Below are positions 1 through 12,322 of a stretch of DNA of 64,000 bases, in pieces (position 1 is the stretch's first letter; the number at the start of each line of letters is the position of its first letter). Source of the stretch: Heterostelium album PN500 (Eukaryota > Evosea > Eumycetozoa > Acytosteliales > Acytosteliaceae); NCBI RefSeq assembly GCF_000004825.1, contig NW_008805070.1, positions 868,001-932,000 of the forward strand, read 5' to 3'. The translations under genes and the position numbers were made by a program. Under the pieces are notes generated by a model. It had not been told where the DNA came from. It made no database searches and saw only the letters and a list, made by a program, of their open reading frames with translations.

Positions 1-1
1 G

Positions 2-1845
2 ATGGCACTTTCACAAGCGATCTCTAGAATCAAGAATCAACTTGAATACGAAAGCTCCAGAAATCTCGAATCGGAAATCCAATCACTACGTGCAGACCTC
101 GAAGCAAACCAAGCGACTCTTGACAGACAAATTGAACTTCAAGAAGATTGTCAAAGAGAAGTTTCAGAGTTTGAATCAAAATCCAAAGATTTAAATACAA
201 AAGTTAAAAGTAAGTTTTAAACAAAAAAAAAAAACTTTACTAAATAATTTATATTAATCTCTTATTGTTTATTATAATAGGTTTGAAATCTACATTGGTA
301 GATATGAATACAGCTATCAAAGATATTAAAAAGAAGATTTCAGATAATAATTTCAAGAGAGGACAAATTGAAAATCAAACAATGGTTGGAGTATGTATTT
401 TAAATTCATAACATAAAAATTGATAGATTGCTGATTTATATTAATATATTTATTATTTCATTTTAGTTGAATGAAATTAGACAATTAAAGAAAGAATATC
501 ATTCACATTTATTGGAAGCAAAAACAGAGAATATTAGAATTCCTATGACAAAACTAGAGGATGAAGATACGGAAATGAAAGATGTTGGCGAAGGAGAAGA
601 AGGAGAAGGACAAGACAAGGAAAAAGAGAAAGAAGGTGGAAAGAAGAAAGTTGAAAAAAAGAAGAAGCAGGAAAAGTCTTTTGCAAAGAAATCTAGAAAG
701 AGAAAATCAACTGCCAGTGAAAGTGATGAGCTGAAAAAGGAGAGACCGAACAAGAGGAGGAAACAGATAACGATTTATCGCGTGTCTATCACGATTCCGA
801 TGATGAGGATTTCGACTCGGACAATGAAGACGACCTCGAGGATGAAGCGGACAACAACTTTGGTTCACTAGTGGAGTTGCCACCCGATGTAATGGATCCA
901 GAGGAAGATGAATTCTACGAGAAACACATTGGCATTCCAATCGATTTCGCATTGGTCGAGGACATCGTCATAAAATCAGAGGAGCGTTTGAATTACCAGT
1001 TGAAGGAATTCTCTCACGATCTTCACAAGATAAAGACATCGATGGAAACCTACAATCCAAATCTGAAGGCATACGAACACTCACGTGTCGTTTCCAAACA
1101 ACTGAAAGACACCATCCAAGATTTGGAATCAAAGCGTGAGGTCGCCAAGCAAGCAGACCAAGCATTTGCCAAAGTCAGAAAGGATAGAACTCTGTTGTTC
1201 AACCGTGCTTTCGATTCGATATCAAAGAAGATCAATCAGATCTATGCAGAGCTGACACGTGACTTGTATCCACCATACTTGAAGGGAAGTGCTCAGTTGG
1301 CTGTAGAGGACACTGCCTATCCTTTCAACGCCGGTGTCAAATACACTGCCATTCCACCGAACAAACGTTATCAAGAGATGGATCAGCTGTCCGGTGGTGA
1401 GAAGTCGATCGCTGCTCTTGCACTGCTGTTTGCACTGCACCAGTATCGTCCAACGCCGTTCTTTGTGCTGGACGAAGTCGATGCCGCCTTTGACAATATC
1501 AACGTACTAAAGTTGGTGCGTTACGTACGAAGCAAATCGACCGAGCAAAAGAAGACTCAATTCGTTGTTATCTCACTCAAAGAGATATTCTATCAGAATA
1601 GCGATGGTCTGGTCGGTGTCTGTCGTGAGCCCGACTCCACTTCGAACACACTGACCTGCAGTTTAGAACACCTTCCCATCAAAGACGTCGAACTGCTGCC
1701 AATCAAAGAACAAAGTAAAGTCGACGAACGTGTATTATCTATCAGAAAACAAAAGAGACAGTCACTACTACCGGAATTCATTTTTACATCGGCAACAGAA
1801 ACCAGTGCAACAGAATCTAGTGATCATCCTGAAACAGATTTTTAA
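2..1845 (+). CDS. smc1: Cohesin subunit SMC1, C-terminal part (5' partial)
   Basis: SMC1 is the ATPase subunit that pairs with SMC3 in the cohesin ring holding sister chromatids together. Only the distal coiled coil and the C-terminal ATPase lobe are in the window. Exons read 2-209, 281-390 and 467-1845, with introns of 71 and 76 nt in matching phase. Visible motifs are the ABC signature LSGGEKS near 1390, the Walker B stretch FFVLDEVDAAFDN near 1460 and the switch region VVISLKEIFY near 1565, all in the form typical of SMC1. The segment HLLEAKTENIRIPMTK matches the SMC1 coiled coil just before its variable acidic loop; here that loop is long and Lys/Glu-rich. The frame slips once at the A run 734-738: the upstream frame continues into an unrelated sequence, while one additional A would join it to the downstream acidic linker. 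This is probably a sequence error. The true start lies upstream of the window. Confidence 0.93.
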
Positions 1846-2673
1846 CAACTCAATAATCAAAATCATTTATTCATTCTTTGATAATTATAATTAATCATTA
1901 TTATTTTTAAACAATTATAATTTCACAATAATTTATATGATTTAATAAAAATTCAAATACCCAATCAAATCTTAATACTACTAGTAATGGTAGTCTCACT
2001 CACTTACTCATTCTCTCTTTACTTTTTTGTAATTTGTTTTTTTAAATAGTGTGTTTGTTATTAAATCATTAAAATTCATTTTTTTGTTTTTGTTATTGAT
2101 TGAATACGCTCACAATAAAAATATAAACTTTCATAGAGTATAGAATGTGTACAATACAATGGCGCCAAATGTATTAGAACAGTGGTAAATGAATGTTCAA
2201 TCTTTGATGTAAAAAAGGTAACAGCCAAAAAATAAACATATAATAAAACATGTGATTCTATAGCACATTTAACACACACATCTCACATACTCACATAAAC
2301 ACACAATAACAATATAATCAAACTTGTATGTTGTTTTTGTTTGTGTTTGTTTGTTGTTTTCTACAGTAAAGTGACTGTGGTTTAAAGTTTTGATTTAACA
2401 TGTGTTGAAACACATTTCATATAATCATTGTAATTACAGTGATGCTAATATTAAGTTAGTATAATGATGTTCAATTAATTTTTACGATAAATGGAATGGA
2501 GAGAGCAATTTATTAATAATACTCTTTGATATACACATCTATACATATATACATACATATACTCATTGAATATCAGATTTAATAATATATATTTTTTTTT
2601 TGGAAATGTTATGAAATCATCAATTTTGAATGTTACCAATGTAACATATTTATATACTTACTACATAGTGTTT

Positions 2674-2690
2674 GGGGATGGTGGTGGTGG
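2674..2690 (+). promoter_or_regulatory. G-rich element upstream of spore-coat gene
   Basis: The stretch GGGGATGGTGGTGGTGG stands out in AT-rich DNA about 580 bp upstream of the start codon. G/T-rich (G-box) sites bound by GBF drive post-aggregative and prespore genes in Dictyostelium. A role here is inferred from composition and position only. Confidence 0.25.
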
Positions 2691-3234
2691 TTCAATGGTG
2701 CGCATTGATCATGATTAGTTCACTTCATTCATTCTATTGTAATCACAATAGTTCCTCAATATTGATTTGAATGAAATAATTATGATATGAATTATTGTTG
2801 GGTTTCATGGTTCACTTTGTGTGTTGCCACAGTAAAAATATAATTATATCAATCACTCATGTGCATTATTATTCCAATACATATCAGTGCAATAATATCA
2901 AATCAATTTGGTTTAAATAATATTGTTTAAATTAAATTGAATTTATTTATTTAATGTTGCTTTGTTTTGGATCAATCAATATTCAAAACAACAATTTATT
3001 GTTATTATTTTTAATTCTCAACTTTCTTTGCTCTCTTTCTATCTCTCTCTAGTTACTTAATCTCTCTTTTTATCTAACTATCAATAGAGAGTATTCTTTT
3101 AATTTAATTATTTATCTTTATATATATATACTCGAATTAAAACAAAAATAATAAAATAAATATTGGAGCGACCTTTAACCTCTATCCATTTCCAAACAAT
3201 TATTATATATTGACTCAAGATATAATTAATTGAG

Positions 3235-3252
3235 AACAACAACCACAACCCC
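3235..3252 (+). promoter_or_regulatory. CA-rich leader just upstream of spore-coat ATG
   Basis: A C/A-only run lies about 18-35 bp before the ATG at 3270. CA-rich elements are known in prespore promoters. At this distance it could equally be part of the 5' UTR. Confidence 0.22.
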
Positions 3253-3269
3253 TTTCCATTAGAACTAGA

Positions 3270-6200
3270 ATGAAACCATATTTAGTTTTAATATTGCTAG
3301 CAGTCACAGTTTTGACTACATCTGCTCAAAGTACATATGATATTCTTCAATATTATTTAAATTTAAACTGGATCGATCATCTTACTTACCAATCTTCCTC
3401 ATTTTTTTTTTTTTAAAACAATAATTTATAGCTTGTGAGAAAATAACAGATGAAACAGAATGTCATTCAAGTGTAGATTGTGTTGTCTTACAGTATGTCA
3501 CTTGCTGTGGAAAACAACACTTCTATTGTGCCACTAATAAAGATTGTAAATCAGAGTTGAGCTGTATGAAATTGCCAAATGGTGAGATTGCCGAGTCATG
3601 GAGCTCATGTATGTTTAAAGATGGAGTCCGTATTCCAACTCCAAATGCCACCTGTGACAGCTTGAAGTGCGAGTCCAAAGGTATGAGCTGTGAGATGATC
3701 GATCCACCATGTATGGGTACTTCATGTTGTCCAAGACAACCAGAGTGTAGAGGTCAATCGGGAGATTCTACCGGTGCACAAACTTCATCGTCGTCAACAT
3801 CCGGTACATCAACTTCTGGAGCTTCATCATCATCATCATCCGGTGCATCAACCTCAGGAGCTTCAACTTCTGGACAAACCGGTACTTCTGGTTCCAGCAC
3901 TTCATCATCATCATCATCATCCTCATCCTCATCCGGTTCTTCACAGTCCTGTATCAATTACAACTGTCCAAACAACCATAAATGTGTTTTAAATAATGGA
4001 GTACCACTTTGCGTACCAAGTTCAACCTCTGGTTCTAGTTCATCGTCTGGCTCATCCTCTGGTCAATCATCTGGAGGTTCTGAAGTCTGCCGTAACAACT
4101 ACTGTCCACCACACACCTATTGTGTCGAAGAGAATGGTCAACCAAAATGCTTGCCAGTTCCATCCAACTCTGGTGAATCATCCGGAGGTTCTGCAGTCTG
4201 CCGTAACAACAACTGTCCACCACACACCTATTGCGTTGAAGAGAATGGTCAACCAAAATGTTTACCAGTTCCACCAAACAACTCTGGTTCATCCGGTCAA
4301 TCCTCTTCCTCTGGTGGAGGTTTAGCCTGTACCAACTATCAATGTCCACCAAATTTCTACTGCGCCGTACAAAACGGTGTCCCATACTGTGTTAGAAGCT
4401 CTACTTCCGGTCAAACCTCGTCATCAGGTTCCTCTTCCTCCTCTGGTCAAACTTCATCGTCAGGTTCCTCGTCATCTGGTGGTAATATGTGTGCCAACTA
4501 CAGATGTAACGATGGATTTATTTGTGTTGTCCAAAACGGTGTCCCAACTTGTGTCCATGCCTCTTCTTCCGGTCAAACTTCATCGTCAGGTTCATCATCT
4601 GGTGGTAATTTGTGTTCCAACTACAAATGTGATTATGGATTCTTCTGTATTGTCCAAAACGGTAGTCCAACCTGTGTCCGTGGATCAAGTTCCGGTCAGA
4701 CCTCTGGTTTAGACCAATGCCACAATTTCCAATGTCCATGGGGATCTTTTTGTGTCATCCAAAACGGACAACCAGTATGTATCCGTTCTCAAACCAGCGG
4801 TGCAGATCCATGTTCTAACTACCAATGCCCATGGGGAACCTTCTGTGTTCTCCAAAACGGACAACCAGTCTGTATCAAACGTCAACCACCACCCCCACCC
4901 GATTGTGATTGTGAAGCAATCCACGAAAAAGATCAATGTCATACCAGATACCCACAATGCCGTTGGCTTACATTCCAAGGTTGCTGTGGACAAACCAAGA
5001 GTGTTTGTGTAGACTCTCGTGGAACCAGTTGCAGTATGGACTTGAGCTGTGCAACCGACAAGTATGGCGACATCTATGAGATCTGGTCACAATGCAAACC
5101 ACACCACGGATGGACTCCATACATTCCAAGAAACATGACTTGTGAATCCTTGAGATGTGCTGAACGTGGTCTTGGTTGTGTTTATGGAAAGAACACTCAA
5201 TGTGTTGGTACTTCATGTTGCCCAATGACTGCCTATTGTGTTGCTCCACCATCGTCTGGACACTCGATTGCCACCACCACCTTTACCTCTGCCTCACCAT
5301 CTACAACTACTGCCTCCACCACCGCCTCAACAACCGCCACCATTTGTGAAACTATCACCATTACAGTTGGAAGCTCTGGAGGACCTACCACTCGTCCACC
5401 AACAACAGGTCCACCAACAACAGGTCCACCAACAACAGGTCCACCAACAACAGGTCCACCAACAACAGGTCCACCAACAACTGGTCCACCAACAACTGGT
5501 CCACCAACAACTGGCCCACCAACAACTGGTCCACCAACAACAGGTCCACCAACAACTGGCCCACCAACAACAGGTCCACCAACAACAGGTCCACCAACAA
5601 CTGGCCCACCAACAACAGGTCCACCAACAACAGGTCCACCAACAACTGGCCCACCAACAACAGGTCCACCAACAACTGGTCCACCAACAACTGGCCCACC
5701 AACAACTGGTCCACCAACAACTGGCCCACCAACAACTGGTCCACCAACAACTGGTCCACCAACAACTGGTCCACCAACAACTGGTCCACCAACAACTGGT
5801 CCACCAACAACTGGTCCACCAACAACTGGCCCACCAACAACTGGCCCACCAACAACTGGCCCACCAACAACTGGCCCACCAACAACTGGTCCACCAACAA
5901 CTGGTCCACCAACAACAGGTCCACCAACATCAGGTCCACCAACATCAGGTGGTCCACCAACAACTACAGCTCCACCAACAACTACTGCTCCACCAACAAC
6001 AACTGCTCCACCAACAACTACAGCTCCACCAACAACTACCGCTCCACCAACAACTACTGCCCCTGCAACCACTACCGCAATTAGCGGTATCGCCACTGGT
6101 GTAACTGGTCTAACTACCATTGCCGGTGTCACTCAAACTACCACTGCTCCACCAACAACAACTGCTCCACCAACAACAACTGCTCCACCAACAACAACTG

Positions 6201-6601
6201 CTCCACCAACAACAACTGCTCCACCAACAACTGGTCCACCAACAACAGGCCCACCAACAACTGGTCCACCAACAACTGGTCCACCAACATCAGGTCCACC
6301 AACATCAGGTCCACCAACATCTGGTCCACCAACAACAGGTCCACCAACAACTGGTCCACCAACAACAGGTCCACCAACATCAGGTCCACCAACATCAGGT
6401 CCACCAACATCAGGTCCACCAACATCAGGTCCACCAACAACAACTGCTCCACCAACAACAACTGCTCCACCAACAACAACTGCTCCACCAACAACTACCG
6501 CTCCACCAACAACTACTGCCCCTGCAACCACTACCGCAATTGGCGGTATCGCCACTGGTGTAACTGGTCTAACTACCGTTGCTGGTGCAACCACTCCATA
6601 A
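3270..6601 (+). CDS. Secreted spore-coat-type protein with follistatin-like repeats and mucin tail
   Basis: Predicted 1,076-aa extracellular protein related to the dictyostelid spore-coat family (SP60/SP70/SP85 type), which is packed in prespore vesicles and laid down in the spore wall. Exons are 3270-3330 and 3432-6601. A 20-residue hydrophobic signal peptide ends at TTSAQ. Next comes a Cys-rich spore-coat N-terminal domain (about residues 21-126), a Ser/Thr linker, then eight short follistatin-like units of the form CxNYxCPxxxxCVxxNGxPxC (about 194-503). A second Cys-rich spore-coat domain follows (about 510-625, ending CVGTSCCPMTAYC, like CMGTSCCPRQPEC in the first). The rest is a long Pro/Thr tail with PPTTG repeats and GIATGVTGLTT blocks, a likely heavily O-glycosylated mucin segment. 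The stop lies 43 bp from that of the convergent gene. Family placement is firm; the exact orthologue is not. Confidence 0.87.
5392..5950 (+). repeat. 15-bp coding minisatellite (PPTTG) array
   Basis: About 37 in-frame units encode Pro-Pro-Thr-Thr-Gly. Units differ almost only by ACA/ACT at the second Thr and GGT/GGC at Gly. Near 5530-5680 these variants recur in a three-unit (45-bp) pattern, which suggests expansion by unequal exchange of blocks. All six frames stay open across the array, so long open frames on the other strand here are artefacts. Confidence 0.92.
6145..6520 (+). repeat. Second coding repeat block (PPTTT / PPTTG / PPTSG)
   Basis: A second run of 15-bp units lies between two copies of a conserved spacer (near 6070-6125 and 6520-6595). 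The spacer and the flanking PPTTT units occur twice, so this part of the tail looks like a segmental duplication of the end of the first array. Confidence 0.85.
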
Positions 6602-6644
6602 AAATAAACATTTAAATTTAACATTAATTAAATTTTATTTCGTA

Positions 6645-9600
6645 TTAATATAATTGCAGTTCTTTTTTGATTGACTGCTTTCTCCAAAGAGGAAGCTTCT
6701 TGAATTCATCAAGGTTCATATTGAACAACTTGTAAAACTCTTCATCTGATAAATATTCTTCCAGTTTAGAACCATCCAGACCTTTTGGATATCTCTTGTT
6801 GATAATGTCATCATGTGTATATTTCTTTGTATAAAGCTGAACGATATCATATACCAAGGTAATATCACTCTCATAAGAAAGTGGTGATTTTCGTTTTGCG
6901 AAATCCCACCCGTGGAAATTTGACGTAAAAATAAAAGGTTCTTTTCCAGAGTATATAGTGTAAGCAGTTATGTCCTTTCGTCCATCCCATGCTGGTAATG
7001 CTGTTGCATAGTCAAGTGATAGCTCCATTGCCATCTTTCGTTCTGTCTCTGTTGTCTCAGTACCAATCCATACCCATATGTGATCAATTCCATCGATGAT
7101 ATAGACATCTTCTTGAAGCAAATCGTCTTGTGCAAAAGAGTGAACCTCCTCAACTAAAAATATTCCTGAACCAATTGAACATGAGAATAATCTTGGTTCT
7201 ACTCTGCTTGATAACTTCATCTTTGGATGAATTTCCTTGCCACCAATTGAGTCCCAGAAAGCAGATGTCTCTTGTCCTTCATTGAGTTCGACAGTCTTTG
7301 AAGATGACCACTGCCCTACGATACTCTTGGCATAGGATTTTTCCAACTCATTTGACAATTTACCGTACCAAACAAAGGTGTTTGAACCATTATTACTTGC
7401 TAAAACGTATGTACCATAGGAGTTAAGCGAGTGTGGAGAAGTGTAGGTTTGCACGGCACGAGTATTCATTGCAGAAGTACCACGTATATGATAGAGTGAG
7501 AATTGATTGGGTTCTGGTGCTTTGTAACCCTTTGACATTGGATCCTTTCCTTGATGAACAATGAATTTGGATTTGAAAATAGATAGGAAATGCTTTGGCT
7601 CCTTATTCTGAACGACACGAACTTCTTTGGCCATGCCTTTGAGGGTGTCGTCCAACTCCATCGTAAGCAAAGCTGAAGATCCTTTTTCGTTGATCGATGA
7701 ATTCTTTCCTTGCCAGAAGTAGATGAGGAAGCAATCCTTATTCTTATAGATGTAGGTATAGAGAATGACATAGCTGTCACCACTGTAGAAATGACCGTAA
7801 CGCGAAGCGTCAACAGGGATCTTAGTAAAGTCCTCAACACGCCAGCAAGTAATCTTTCCATTACCATCGTCGATTACAACCTCCTCTTTCTCTGCCTTTG
7901 GCTTCAGGATAGTGGCTACATCAATCTTGACCTGTGCTTTAGCGGTGGCAGTATTTAGACCAACCGGTGTCTGTTGAACCATGATGGGAATGGATCCTCC
8001 CCAATCTGGAAAACGTTCTTTAAACAAAACCTGTTCACTTCCTGGGAATTCACGGTGACATGCAGACACCCAGATATTGTTTTTACGCTTCTCCAGCATA
8101 TCAGCTCCCATCTTGAGTGAACCATTACGAATTTTCAACGTGGAGGACGAACCAGTCCAAACAAACAACTCTGATACACAGTCGAGGATATAACAGTCTG
8201 TTCCTTGTAGCATATTCTTTGATAGCCGACCTTCCATTGGCATCAGATCGAATTGTGTTTGATTTGGATCGGTGGTGACCACCTGATAAAGATTGACGTG
8301 CTTACGAATATTGAGCTCTGCCTCACGATCATCACCTGCGCTCGATGCATCGGCAATTGGTCCCTTTCCACCCAAGACCTTCCAAAACTCGTCTGGCTCC
8401 TTACCCTCGTCGATCAACAAAACACGACATCCAACACGTTCCTTATCCTTGATCGACTTTGAAATGTCCATACCCTTTCCCTTTTCGATTCTGTTTGCCT
8501 CGGAACCATTCCATTGATACAAAAGATTCATCTCCTTTCCACAGTCCAAAATGAATACGTCACCACTATTTAATGATAGATAGCTCAATTCTACTTGGCG
8601 AACGAATGGCGATCTTCTACCTTTTACATGTAAGAGTTTTGGTTGATCTTTTGGTGCCAGATTGATCAAAGCGGTGATACCTTGTTGTCCTCTGTTCTCT
8701 GCTTCTTCACGACGCTTCATAAACATCTTTTCAGCATCGGAACTCAATGCCTGAAGTAAACCAGTGGTACCTGTTGCTGATGTTGTAGACTTTCGCTTTT
8801 CATTCTTTTCTCTCAACTTGGCTGCCTCTTCCTCTGCAGCAGCTCTCTCTTGTCTGGCACGAATTGGATTCTTTGTTGCTGGTTTTCTTGCGATCGATCC
8901 TGCTTTCTCTGGAAGTGGTGCTAGTAAATTAACATTTTGTTCTGGAACAATTGGTGATTCATTTGAAATTGAAACTGTTGTTGTTGGTTGAACTTTAACT
9001 GGTTCTTGTTTAATTGGTTCTTGTTTAATTGGTTCTTGTTTTGGAGTGACTGTTGGTGTGGGGGTGACTGCTGTCTTGGTAGGTGTAGTTGTAACAGCTG
9101 GTGGTGTAACAACAGCGGCAGGCTTTGTTACTACAGGTAAAGAGATAGTTGTTGACTTTGCTGGTTCTTGTTTTGGAGAGACTGTTGCTGTAGGTTGGGT
9201 TACTGCCGCTGGCTGTTTAACAGGTGCAACAACTGGCTCTGGTTTCGATACAGACTCTGTCTTCTTTGGTTCTGTAATTGGAAGGTTTGGTAATACAACT
9301 GGACTCGAAGGTGCTGGTGTCATTGGTGTTGGTGTCAATGATGGAGTCGAGGTAGCCGAAGTTGGTAGTTGATTGGCACTTGACTCTCTCTGTCTCTGAC
9401 GCTCTCTAATCTTTTCTTTCTCTCTTTCTTTTAATCTTTCTCTCTCGGATTTAGGTTCTGAAGAAGGAGAAGAAGTAGTTGTTGGTTGAACCACAACTGT
9501 TGTAGTTTGAGTCTGTTGTTGTTGTTGTTGCTGTTGTTGCTTCAATATTTGGTTCTGTTCTTTCTCTTGTCTCTCTCTTTCAAGTTCCTTTTCTGCCATT

Positions 9601-11477
9601 TCAAGTTCTTCTTTCTCCATACGCATTCTCTCACGTTCTGCCTCTGCTCGCAACATCTCTTCCTCTTCGTTCTGAGCCTTGAGTCTGCGCACCCATTCAG
9701 GATCCCAAGCATAATCGATCCAATCAACAAAGTGTTCTCTAAAGATGAGTGACTCCTCACCCTGCATAATCCAGAGAATCTCAGCAGAGTCACGTCGATG
9801 ACCAAGCATTTCTTCGGCTTTCAACATTGACCATGATTTTTCGTTCATCGTAGAATAAGTTCCCGACCAAACAAAGATATCGGAACCAGTGTCGAGTACA
9901 GCACAACTGCTGCTCTCCAACATCGAGCGGTACAACTCCTCACCCATATATGCCTGGATATCTATACGACCACCTTTGTCCTCTGTGAATTTGAACATCT
10001 TTATCATGAGCATACGATCGTCGAGAGTAGATTGATCGTCGATCTCCGCCTCTTTGCTAACCGAGTATTTTCCACCCAGCTGTTTCCAGAAATCCGATTG
10101 ATCTTCACGTTTTGTCTTGTTATCCATTACAATCAACTCTTTGGCACTGGATTCCTTTAGCATCAATTCAGCGAAATGAGTAGATTTCAAACGTTTTCTC
10201 TGGCTAGAGTAACTACCGAGGAAAACATAGATTTGCTTACCAATATCCAAGATGAAACAATCGCTGTCATTCACTCGACACTCTGTCAAGTTCTGACGTA
10301 TTACTACAACCTTTACACTGTCCTCTACGATACGATAAAACAACTTCTTATTGCCAATAAAAGTAAACTCTGTCTCAAAGAGAGTGTTGATACTGTTGCG
10401 CTTCTTCTCTTCGACTTTCTGTCGCTCCAGTGTTCTTCTATACTCTTTGGAGGTTGCCTTTCGCGACTTGTTGACGATATCACGTTTGGTCTTTAGAAAG
10501 GCAAGCAGCTGTGGAATGTCAGTGGCTTGATACTGGCTACTCTCCCACTGATTGTCTTCGAGATCGACCAACGTTAGCTTTGTGAGTTTGTGCATAGAAC
10601 TCGGCAAGTCAACCAATTGATTACTACGAAGATTCAACTCTTTCAACTCTGAAAGCTGACCAACTTCACTTGGCAGCACTAAGAAATCATTATTATCCAA
10701 ATACAACTTTGCCAATTGTTTAAGTTGACCGATTTCATGTGGCAATGATTTCAACTCGTTCTCTGCCAGATCCAACAGTGTAAGTTGACCTAATTTACCG
10801 ATATCCGAAGGTAGTGTACCGATCTTATTATTATTAAGAACTAACTTTGTCAATTGATTTAATAATCCAATCTCTTTTGGTAATGCTTCCAACTAGTAAA
10901 GTAAAATTAAAATACAATTAATTGAATTGAATAAGATAAGTTATATGATCAAGCTGTCATCTTACTTACTTTGTTAAATGAAATATTGATTATCTGTAAA
11001 GATAAAGATTGTCCAATCTCTTTGGGAATGGCTACCAATTGATTGTTTGACAAGTTTAACACCTTCAGTTGTTTCAATAGCGCTATATTGGCACCAATCG
11101 ATTGTAATTGATTGAATGATATATTCAACTTTTTCAAGTTGACAACATGATACAGTTCATCTATTTTATATATATTGAGAGTCAGATTATAATGAATGAC
11201 TATTATCTATCTTTTAATATAAATAGTTACCAGATAGCAATTGCAATGAATTATATGATAAATCTAAATCTTCAAGAGTTAGCACTTGAGATACTCCATC
11301 CAATTTCTGTATGTTATTGTGTGCCAGAGACAGTGTCTTTAGTTTAGTGAGTTGGTTCAGCTGCATTGGGAATGCAACCAGATGACGACCGTTGATCTCT
11401 AGAAACTCTGCATCCATTGACAATGTCAAAGATGCATCGTGTGCACCTTGATTAGGCTTAGAATCGGTCTGTCCCAT
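6645..11477 (-). CDS. LRR-gelsolin-villin headpiece actin-binding protein
   Basis: Predicted 1,561-aa cytoskeletal protein; exons on the minus strand are 11477-11231, 11160-10970 and 10892-6645. About ten leucine-rich repeats fill residues 20-280 (for example LKVLNLSNNQLVAIPKEIG). Two gelsolin-like domains follow (about 310-545; cores DCFILDIGKQIYVFLG and CAVLDTGSDIFVWSG). A charged coiled coil with a Q10 run and a long Pro/Thr linker come next, then about five more gelsolin-like domains (about 910-1490). It ends in a villin headpiece (LSDEEFYKLFNMNLDEFKKL, then PLWRKQSIKKE), an F-actin-binding module. The plan combines flightless-I (LRR plus gelsolin) and villin (gelsolin plus headpiece). 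The N-terminus MGQTDS fits an N-myristoylation site, hinting at membrane anchoring. Likely role: calcium-tuned actin severing, capping or bundling; the LRR partner is unknown. Confidence 0.9.
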
Positions 11478-12322
11478 CTATCTAGATCTATAGATCTTAT
11501 CTCTATAGAGAATAAACGTTTCAAACTAAATACTATAAATACTAATATTATTAATGATTCCTATTCTTATTATTACAAAAAAACAACAAATAAATATAAA
11601 TACAACATATAAATAAAAATAAAGAAATGCGAATAAAAAAAAACTAACTATAAAGGAATGAAAAAGAAATAACACTAATAAATTAATTGATAATAATAAT
11701 AAACAAACACATCAATCAAACACTAAACAAAACATTGTTATGATGTGGGTGTTGTTGTTTGTTGTTGATTTTTATATTAATAAACATTTTTTTTTTTTTG
11801 GTTGTCAAGAAGCCAAACAAGTCTTTGGTAAAAAATAAAAATTTAAAACCATCGTTTAAAATAATCTTGATAGAATCGGAGATCAATTATATTTCGTTTA
11901 AAAAAAATGAAAAGTAATATAACTTTTCAAATAAATAATTAACTGTTTTCTCAAAGTTTGTTTGTTGTCTGATAATTTTAAATGAATAACAACAAAAAAA
12001 GATTTTTTTTTATTTTTTTATGGAATAACTTTAGATCATTTCCAGAATGCGAACAGATATCGAGTCTATATTCAGAACATAATTAATCAGATTCCAAATG
12101 TACAAAAAGAAAATAAATAAAGACACAAAAAATGAGAACATTTGCAGGGTGGGGTGAAGGAACTTCACAAATAACACACTAACTCAAATAAGTTCTGTTA
12201 CCAGAAGTGCGCAAATTGATTAGTATTTAATTTCATTCTCTATTTTATTTATTTATCTATCGGAACTATCAATATCAATAAATATACATAACATCTGTTA
12301 TTTCAATATATTAATTATTTAT
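11478..12322. other. Divergent promoter region
   Basis: AT-rich spacer between the LRR-gelsolin gene (minus) and the acid phosphatase (plus). It holds T-tracts near 11787-11799 and 12002-12019 and no supportable gene. Confidence 0.55.

Larger units (their letters stand above)
1846..3269. other. Intergenic region between smc1 and the spore-coat gene
   Basis: AT-rich DNA with no supportable open frame. It holds the 3' end of smc1 (AATAAA-like sequence near 1944) and the promoter region of the spore-coat gene. Alternating CA-rich and GT-rich stretches occur near 2270-2360. No RNA gene is seen. Confidence 0.6.

Noticed and set aside
5233-6132. Long open frames on the minus strand and other plus frames over the PPTTG array
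   Set aside because: They arise because the 15-bp repeat lacks stops in every frame; products are monotonous (VVGGP, HQQLV).
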